From: Fusobacterium sp.
GTDB taxonomy: Bacteria; Fusobacteriota; Fusobacteriia; Fusobacteriales; Fusobacteriaceae
Length of the DNA: 33,430 bases
Reading direction: 5' to 3'
NCBI RefSeq assembly: GCF_032477075.1
Contig: NZ_JAWDXO010000031.1
Coordinates: 1-33,430, forward strand
Numbering within the stretch: position 1 is the first letter of the stretch; each line of letters begins with the position of its first letter. This document shows, in pieces, positions 25,354 through 30,819 of the stretch. The notes under the pieces were generated by a model. The model was not told where the DNA came from, ran no database searches, and was given only the letters and a program-made list of their open reading frames with translations. The position numbers and the translations under genes are program-made.

Positions 25354-27393
25354 ATGAGTAAACACTTGTCAATGGATATCAGAGTTCCTATTGAACTTGA
25401 TAATCCATCAATTATGCGTTTTGAAGAAAAATGCATTAAATGTGGTATGTGTAAAGAAATATGTAGGGATTACATAGGAGTACATGGAACTTATAGTTTG
25501 AGAGATACAAATGATAGAGCTGTTTGTATTAACTGTGGTCAATGTGCTAATGTTTGTCCTGCAAGCAGTATTACTGAAAAATACGAATATCAGCAGATTG
25601 CTGAAGAGGTAAAAAGTGGTGATAAAGTAGTTGTCTTTTCAACTTCTCCCTCAGTAAGAGTAGCATTAGGTGAAGAGTTTGGAATGGAAAAAGGAAGTCT
25701 GGTAGAAGGAAAAATGGTATCTTTGTTGAGAGCATTAGGAGGAAACTATATTCTTGATACTAACTTTGCTGCTGATCTTACTATAGTGGAAGAAGCTAGT
25801 GAACTTATACAGAGAATAACTACTAAAAATAAACCTCTGCCACAGTTTACAAGTTGCTGTCCAGCATGGGTAAAATATGCAGAGATATATCATCCAGAAA
25901 TACTGCCTAATCTATCTACAGCTAAGAGTCCTATTGGTATGCAAGGGCCAACTATAAAAACTTACTTTGCTGAAAAAATGGATATAAATCCAGAAAAAAT
26001 TATAAATGTAGCAGTGACACCATGTACAGCTAAAAAATTTGAAATACACAGAGATGAAATGAAAGATGCTGGAAAAAAACTTGACATAGAAGATATGCGT
26101 GATATGGACTATGTAATTACTACCAGAGAATTGGCTCTTTGGGCAAAAGAGGCAGAAATAAATTTTCAAGCTTTGGAGGAATCATCATTTGATAGACTGA
26201 TGGGAGAATCAACTGGAGCAGGGATTATATTTGGAAACACAGGTGGAGTAATGGAAGCAGCTCTTCGTACAGTTTATGAGTATATAACACATGAGAAAGC
26301 CCCTGCCAGTTTATTTGAATTAAAAGAAATTCGTGGAATAGAAGGAATAAAAGAAGCAGAAGTAAAAATTAGAGATATTGCTGTTAATGTTGCTGTGATA
26401 TATGGAACAGAGAATGCAGGAAAAATTATAGAAAAAGTAAAAAATGGTGAAAAAGAATATCACTTTATAGAAGTTATGACATGTCCAGGAGGATGTATTG
26501 GAGGAGGAGGTCAGCCTAAAGATCTCGATAAAGAAAGAGATGAAATAAATCAAAAAAGGATAGACAGCCTATACCAGAAAGATAGACTTACACCTATAAG
26601 GACTAGTCATGAAAATAGTGAGATAATAGCATTATATAAAGAATTTTATGGTCATCCATTGAGTGAATTAGCAGAAAAAATGTTACACACTCAATATTAT
26701 GATAGAAGTAACGAATTAGGAAAAGGAGAGGATAATATGAAAAAATTTAGATGTACAATATGTGGATATATTCATGAAGGGGAAACTGCACCAGAAAAAT
26801 GTCCAGTATGTAAACAAGGAGTGGACAAGTTTGTTTTAGTAGAGGAGAAAGTATCAGGAAATAAATATGCAGGAACTAAAACTGAAAAAAATCTAATGGA
26901 AGCTTTTTCTGGAGAATCACAAGCTAGAAATAAATACAAATATTTTTCACAGGTAGCTCAAAGAGAAGGATTTGAACAAATAGCTGCTATATTTATGGAA
27001 ACTTCTGAACAGGAAAGTCAACATGCTAAAATGTGGTATGAAGAATTTCATGGACTTGGAAATACAGCTGAAAATCTGAAAACTGCTGCTGAAGGAGAAA
27101 ACGGTGAGTGGACAGATATGTATGCTCGTATGGCTAAAGAAGCAAGAGAAGAAGGATTTGAAGAACTAGCTGTTAAATTTGAAAATGTAGCTAAAGTAGA
27201 AAAAGAACATGAAGAAAGATATTTGAAACTTCTTGCTAATGTTGAAAAAAATCTTGTATTTAAAAATAATGGAGAAACTAAATGGATGTGCAGACAATGC
27301 GGACATGTACATTATGGTGCTGAAGCTCCTGAAAGTTGTCCTACTTGCGGATATGCTAAAGCTTACTTTGAAAGAAAAACTGAAAATTATTAA
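25354..27393 (+). CDS. [FeFe] hydrogenase fused to rubredoxin-rubrerythrin-rubredoxin
   Basis: This 679-residue multidomain protein starts with two [4Fe-4S] ferredoxin motifs (C27, C30, C33, C37 and C58, C61, C64, C68). The H-cluster domain follows: TSCCP with proton-relay Cys168 and ligand Cys169, TPC with Cys224, and EVMTCPGGC with Cys377 and Cys381. A small-subunit-like region (about 425-450) comes next. After residue 462 come a rubredoxin knuckle (C467, C470, C483, C486), a rubrerythrin four-helix di-iron domain with two ExxH motifs (554-557 and 616-619), and a second rubredoxin (C646, C649, C662, C665). Electrons from H2 could reach the di-iron site and reduce peroxide; this is inference. 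I chose ATG 25354 over an upstream TTG because GGGAAG lies just before it. Confidence 0.9.
   Translation: MSKHLSMDIRVPIELDNPSIMRFEEKCIKCGMCKEICRDYIGVHGTYSLRDTNDRAVCINCGQCANVCPASSITEKYEYQQIAEEVKSGDKVVVFSTSPSVRVALGEEFGMEKGSLVEGKMVSLLRALGGNYILDTNFAADLTIVEEASELIQRITTKNKPLPQFTSCCPAWVKYAEIYHPEILPNLSTAKSPIGMQGPTIKTYFAEKMDINPEKIINVAVTPCTAKKFEIHRDEMKDAGKKLDIEDMRDMDYVITTRELALWAKEAEINFQALEESSFDRLMGESTGAGIIFGNTGGVMEAALRTVYEYITHEKAPASLFELKEIRGIEGIKEAEVKIRDIAVNVAVIYGTENAGKIIEKVKNGEKEYHFIEVMTCPGGCIGGGGQPKDLDKERDEINQKRIDSLYQKDRLTPIRTSHENSEIIALYKEFYGHPLSELAEKMLHTQYYDRSNELGKGEDNMKKFRCTICGYIHEGETAPEKCPVCKQGVDKFVLVEEKVSGNKYAGTKTEKNLMEAFSGESQARNKYKYFSQVAQREGFEQIAAIFMETSEQESQHAKMWYEEFHGLGNTAENLKTAAEGENGEWTDMYARMAKEAREEGFEELAVKFENVAKVEKEHEERYLKLLANVEKNLVFKNNGETKWMCRQCGHVHYGAEAPESCPTCGYAKAYFERKTENY
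26723..26739 (+). promoter_or_regulatory. Internal ribosome site and start inside the fusion gene
   Basis: AAGGAGAGG, five bases, then ATG in frame at codon 462, exactly at the hydrogenase/rubredoxin junction. It would give a 218-residue rubrerythrin with rubredoxin domains at both ends. It looks like the ribosome site of a once separate gene, kept after fusion. Confidence 0.6.
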
Positions 27394-27434
27394 TATATAA
27401 AAACATAAAAAGATTATTCACAGTAAAAGAAAAA

Positions 27435-27466
27435 CAGTCATTAAATTTTTTAATGACTGCTTTTTT
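27435..27466. terminator. Bidirectional terminator between hydrogenase fusion and csoR
   Basis: An 11-bp perfect stem (CAGTCATTAAA 27435-27445, complement 27449-27459) with a 3-nt loop is followed by CTTTTTTG and preceded by A-rich sequence. Confidence 0.85.
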
Positions 27467-27471
27467 GTTAA

Positions 27472-27744
27472 TTACATTCTAGAAAATTGTTCAATAGCCT
27501 TAGTAAAGTTTTCAATAGTTTTTTCAGAATCACCATGCTCTATACCTTCACGAACACAGTGATTCAAATGCCCTTCAAGTATGACTTGTCCAACTTTATG
27601 CAGAGCACTCTTAGTAGCATTAACTTGAATAAGAACATCTTCACACGGAATGTCCTCATCAATCATTTTATCTATGGCATTTAATTGTCCAATAATTTTT
27701 TTTATTCTCACATGGAGAGTTTTAGAATCCATACATTTTTTCAT
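27472..27744 (-). CDS. csoR: CsoR-family metal-sensing repressor
   Basis: This 90-residue all-helical repressor of the CsoR/RcnR family carries the Cu(I) triad Cys34, His59 and Cys63 (IPCEDVL and EGHLNHC). The second Cys speaks against FrmR, and the His against the persulfide sensor CstR. With copper bound it should leave DNA. Palindromes matching CsoR sites lie over its own start region and over the ATPase promoter at 24741-24769, so it probably controls both. The ribosome site AAGGA precedes the ATG. Confidence 0.88.
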   Translation of the reverse strand: MKKCMDSKTLHVRIKKIIGQLNAIDKMIDEDIPCEDVLIQVNATKSALHKVGQVILEGHLNHCVREGIEHGDSEKTIENFTKAIEQFSRM

Positions 27745-27759
27745 TTAACACCATCCTTT

Positions 27760-27775
27760 ATACTGATAGGGGTAT
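27760..27775. promoter_or_regulatory. CsoR-type operator at csoR
   Basis: ATACTGATAGGGGTAT differs at two positions from the 24744-24759 site. It lies a few bases downstream of the csoR -10 box, the position expected for autorepression. Confidence 0.7.
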
Positions 27776-27779
27776 CTGT

Positions 27780-27808
27780 ATTTTAATATAGGATATCTAC
27801 TCTGTCAA
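27780..27808 (-). promoter_or_regulatory. Promoter of csoR
   Basis: On the minus strand TTGACA (27803-27808), 17-bp spacer, TAAAAT (27780-27785). Confidence 0.75.
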
Positions 27809-27843
27809 AAACATAAAGATAATCATTAGATTTTATACAGAAC

Positions 27844-28809
27844 CTATTTTTTCTTAAGCTTTTTTCTTGTACTTAAAGATCCCATCATATTTTTTACTTT
27901 TTCTTTTTCCATAAATTTATACCCATGTAAGATTTTATTTTGAGTATTGATTATTTCTTTTTTCAATTTGAAATAGTTTTCTAATCTTTCTTGTGAAAGT
28001 TCTCCAGTCTCAATAGCTTTGATGACAGCACAATGAGGTTCAGAAGTATGAGTACAATCAGCAAATTTGCATTGCAGGGCAAATTCTTCAATATCTTTAA
28101 ATGCAGTATCAGTATCTCCATTCCATATTTGAAGCTCTCTCATACCAGGAGTATCAATTATGAAACCATTTTCAACTTTAAATATCTCTCTGCTTGTAGT
28201 AGTATGTCTTCCCTTAGAGTCAGATTTTCTAATATCGAAAGTTTTAATGGTATCTCCCCCAATAAGTTTGTTGATGAGGGTTGATTTTCCAACTCCAGAA
28301 GAGCCTATTAAAGCAACTGTAGAACCATCTTTCAAATAATCTTTTAGTTCCTCAATACCTTTATCCTCATAAGATGAAACTATGTGAATAGGAACACCAA
28401 AAGCAATAGATTCCAGTTCAGATATTTTTTCAGAAATATTATCTTCCAAGTCAGCTTTAGTTAAAATAAAAGCTGGAGCAGCACCAGAATCATATACTAA
28501 AGTAAGATATCTTTCCAGTCTTTTTATATTAAAATCATTATTTAGAGAAGTAACTATAAAAATATAGTCAACATTACTGACTATAACCTGTTCTCTCATA
28601 TCTTTTCCAGCAGCTTTTCTGGATAGTTTCGTTTTTCTGGGAAGTATATCAATTATTTGCTTTTCTTCACTGACAGCAACATAATCTCCAACTACTGGAA
28701 ATAATTTTTCCAGTATCATTTTTCCTGTTATAACAGAATTGATTTCTTCAATTCCATTTGAAATTTTGTATATATTTTTTCCTACAGATATAACTCTATA
28801 ATTATTCAT
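27844..28809 (-). CDS. rsgA: Ribosome small-subunit-dependent GTPase A
   Basis: This 321-residue circularly permuted GTPase acts in late 30S maturation. An N-terminal OB domain comes first. The G motifs follow in permuted order: G4 TKAD (117-120) before G1 GSSGVGKS (169-176) and G3 DTPG (219-222). The C-terminal zinc domain has C247, C252, H254 and C260 (DCTHTSEPHC). The start is supported by AAAGGAGAA. A structured leader with a ten-codon ORF lies upstream. No terminator separates it clearly from csoR downstream, though csoR has its own promoter. Confidence 0.95.
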   Translation of the reverse strand: MNNYRVISVGKNIYKISNGIEEINSVITGKMILEKLFPVVGDYVAVSEEKQIIDILPRKTKLSRKAAGKDMREQVIVSNVDYIFIVTSLNNDFNIKRLERYLTLVYDSGAAPAFILTKADLEDNISEKISELESIAFGVPIHIVSSYEDKGIEELKDYLKDGSTVALIGSSGVGKSTLINKLIGGDTIKTFDIRKSDSKGRHTTTSREIFKVENGFIIDTPGMRELQIWNGDTDTAFKDIEEFALQCKFADCTHTSEPHCAVIKAIETGELSQERLENYFKLKKEIINTQNKILHGYKFMEKEKVKNMMGSLSTRKKLKKK

Positions 28810-28854
28810 TTTTTCTCCTTTGCCATTATTTAAATTTGAATTTTTATTTTCAAA

Positions 28855-28898
28855 TCCTATAATAGAAAGAGTTCTTAGAGCACCTTCCTATTATAGGA
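28855..28898 (-). other. Hairpin in the rsgA leader
   Basis: TCCTATAATAG (28855-28865) and CTATTATAGGA (28888-28898) are perfect inverted repeats. In the minus-strand RNA the stem extends inward to about 15 bp with one G-U pair. There is no U run after it. The first arm is also part of a local palindrome (CTTCCTAT-T-ATAGGAAG, 28884-28900), giving two competing folds. Confidence 0.55.
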
Positions 28899-28923
28899 AG
28901 AATACACTATCCATTTTTTTCAT
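28891..28923 (-). CDS. Ten-residue leader ORF upstream of rsgA
   Basis: MKKMDSVFFL followed by TAA has a very strong ribosome site (GGAGGTG, seven bases before the ATG) and sits shortly after an extended -10 promoter. Its stop lies inside the first arm of the leader hairpin, so its translation would open that hairpin. This suggests a control peptide rather than a functional protein. Confidence 0.45.
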   Translation of the reverse strand: MKKMDSVFFL

Positions 28924-28951
28924 AAAACTACACCTCCATAAAATATATTTT

Positions 28952-28960
28952 ATTATATCA
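28952..28960 (-). promoter_or_regulatory. Extended -10 promoter of rsgA leader
   Basis: On the minus strand ATGATATAAT contains a complete TGn-TATAAT; the -35 box at 17 bp is weak (ACTTAA). The predicted transcript start is about ten bases before the GGAGGTG of the leader ORF. Confidence 0.55.
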
Positions 28961-29262
28961 TAAAAAAAATCAAATTAAGTAAATTTTATTTTAGAAGATT
29001 TGTATAAAATAAATAACATGAATAAGTAGTAGATTTTTTTATGATATGTTAGAATGCCAAGTAAGAAGCTGTATTTTATAAGAAATTATGGATATAAAAG
29101 AAGTATTTGTTTTAGAAAATTATCTTAATATGGGAAAAAGACATTATCTAACTGAGATGTTTTAATGTGGTTGAAAATAAATGATAAAGTCATAGAAATA
29201 AAAATAAATATGTAGTAAGATAAGGGTATGGCAGGATAGTAATATTTCATTCAGGGGGAAAA
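28961..29262. other. Intergenic region before the YczE-type gene
   Basis: About 300 bp without a supported gene. A 25-codon frame at 29088-29165 lacks a ribosome site. The only clear element is the GGGGGA ribosome site at the right edge. I could not place the promoter of the next gene with confidence. Confidence 0.4.
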
Positions 29263-29919
29263 ATGAAAAAAGAAATTATGAGATTCACAAAATTATTTAT
29301 TGGATTGTTTGCTTGTGCATTAGGGTGTATGATAATTTTAAAGGCAAATCTTGGATTATCTCCATGGGATGTTCTTCATCAAGGATTATCTAAAACTCTG
29401 GGGATAACAATAGGACAGGCAAGTATAGGATTAGGACTGATGATAGTTGTACTGGATATATTTTTAGGACAGCCAATAGGATTGGGAACAGTATTGAACT
29501 TTATGTCCATAGGGGTTTTTATGGATTTAATACTATATTTAAATTTTATTCCAATTGCAGAATCTCTGCCTTTAAAAATAGCTATGCTGCTGATAGGGAT
29601 TTTAATTTACAGTTATGGTATTTTTCTATATATGGTACAGGGAATGGGATGTGGTCCAAGAGATGGGTTTATGCAGATACTTACTAAAAGAACAAAATAC
29701 TCAGTGGGGCTTATAAAAAATGTAATAGAAATAATTGCCTTTTCTTTAGGATGGCTGCTGGGTGGAGAACTTGGACTGGGAACAATAATTACAGCTCTGT
29801 CTATGGGAATTATTTTAGAAGTGATGTTTAAGTATTATAATGTAGATGTGAAAGAACTTCAGCATAGAAATATCAAGGAAGAAATAAAGCATTTAAGTAA
29901 AATTGGAAAAATAAAATAA
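29263..29919 (+). CDS. YczE/YitT-type integral membrane protein
   Basis: This 218-residue protein has five or six hydrophobic segments and the YczE-family pattern: ALGCMIILKANLGLSPWDVLH near the start, and the repeat-like GMGCGPRDGFMQIL in the middle followed by a GLGTIITA helix. The function of this family is unknown; it is often near regulators or efflux genes. The basic C-terminal tail is cytoplasmic. The ribosome site AGGGGGAA is strong. A 35-residue membrane peptide is encoded 113 bp further on. Confidence 0.8.
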   Translation: MKKEIMRFTKLFIGLFACALGCMIILKANLGLSPWDVLHQGLSKTLGITIGQASIGLGLMIVVLDIFLGQPIGLGTVLNFMSIGVFMDLILYLNFIPIAESLPLKIAMLLIGILIYSYGIFLYMVQGMGCGPRDGFMQILTKRTKYSVGLIKNVIEIIAFSLGWLLGGELGLGTIITALSMGIILEVMFKYYNVDVKELQHRNIKEEIKHLSKIGKIK

Positions 29920-30032
29920 ACAAAAAATTAAATATGAAGAGAAATCTAGAATTATCTTCCATTTCAGAAATTAAATTTCAGGAAATAACTCAATATAAAA
30001 TAGAGTTGCACAATAAGTTCTGGAGAGAGGTT

Positions 30033-30140
30033 ATGAAAAAAATACTGTATTGTATATTTTTACCATTTTATTTTATCTATCTTTTTATATTAGGAATTGC
30101 AGAAACTATAAAAGAAGATGAAGATAATGAAGAATTTTAA
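30033..30140 (+). CDS. Small single-pass membrane protein
   Basis: This 35-residue ORF (MKKILYCIFLPFYFIYLFIL, then an acidic tail) has a strong ribosome site, GGAGAGAGG, two bases before the ATG. A longer in-frame start at 29934 has no ribosome site and would put this site inside the gene. A terminator follows immediately. No family recognised. Confidence 0.5.
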   Translation: MKKILYCIFLPFYFIYLFILGIAETIKEDEDNEEF

Positions 30141-30151
30141 AAGTAAAATTG

Positions 30152-30186
30152 AAACTACTTTCAAATTATGAAGGTAGTTTTTTTAT
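30152..30186 (+). terminator. Terminator after the small membrane protein
   Basis: AAACTACTTTC (30152-30162) pairs with GAAGGTAGTTT (30170-30180, one G-U), followed by a T run. Confidence 0.8.
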
Positions 30187-30300
30187 TTTCAAGAAAAATA
30201 CTTGTTTTTAAAATACAGTTATTATTAAAATAATTTTTTTATATTTTTTAAGATACTAATTTTTTGATTTGTTATTTTGGCTGTTATTAATTTCTAACCA

Positions 30301-30347
30301 CTCCACCAAAAACCATTAATGGCAAAACCGTTGATGGTTTTTTGGAG
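30301..30347. terminator. Strong hairpin, possible terminator of leftward transcripts
   Basis: AACCATTAATGG (30311-30322) pairs with CCGTTGATGGTT (30328-30339, two G-U) around CAAAA, with outer CTCC/GGAG and A/T pairing. It stands alone about 210 bp left of the inverted repeats and could stop transcripts leaving the invertible promoter in its present direction. Confidence 0.45.
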
Positions 30348-30557
30348 AAATCAGAATATATTCTTTATAAGAAGACAATAAGAGAATAGAAGATAATAAA
30401 TAATACACATAGAGGGAAGAAAATTTATAAATAAAAATATAAAGGACTCACTGATGAAATAAAAAGAATGAAAGAAAGAATCCAAATAAAAATTTCTATT
30501 GAAATAATACAAAGATAAAAAATAAAGAGTACTTTAAAATCAACTAAAATTGTTGCA

Positions 30558-30735
30558 GTTCTCAGTTGTAGATAAAGGCGAACTCTCCCAACTTCTTATA
30601 TTGACGATTATAACCTTTAAGACTGAAAAAGTCAAGATATAATATTTGTGTGTAAAAAAAATATTTAAAAATTGACATCTTAAAAATAGAGTTCTTTATT
30701 CCTATAAATGTTCGCTTTTATCTACATAAGAGAAC
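30558..30735. promoter_or_regulatory. Candidate invertible promoter element (inverton)
   Basis: Two 26-bp inverted repeats (30558-30583 and 30710-30735) match at 22 of 26 positions. Each has GTTC and GAAC ends, and they share the uninterrupted core TGTAGATAAA. They flank 126 bp holding a consensus promoter on the minus strand. Flipping the segment would place that promoter about 130 bp upstream of the autotransporter, pointing into it. No recombinase gene is in the window. Confidence 0.65.
30607..30635 (-). promoter_or_regulatory. Consensus promoter inside the inverted repeats, facing away from the autotransporter
   Basis: On the minus strand TTGACT (30630-30635), 17-bp spacer, TATAAT (30607-30612). 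No gene lies downstream of it in this orientation for over 400 bp. On the plus strand there is only TTGACA (30672-30677) with a weak TTTATT 17 bp later. Confidence 0.75.
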
Positions 30736-30819
30736 GCTTGTTATTTTTATAGTACTTGAGAATATTATAGATTTAAATCGCAGAAATAAAAAATCTTAAA
30801 TATTAAAGGGGAGGAAAGT

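Noticed and set aside
25332..25361. Nine-codon frame MFLGKKCHE overlapping the hydrogenase start
   Set aside because: It overlaps the hydrogenase start in an ATGAGTAA arrangement and has an AAGGA just before it, but is very short with no hairpin or other context; chance is likely.
29088..29165. 25-codon frame before the YczE-type gene
   Set aside because: No ribosome site or promoter, and no recognisable family.
29934..30032. Longer start for the small protein at 30033
   Set aside because: No ribosome site before 29934, whereas GGAGAGAGG lies directly before the ATG at 30033.
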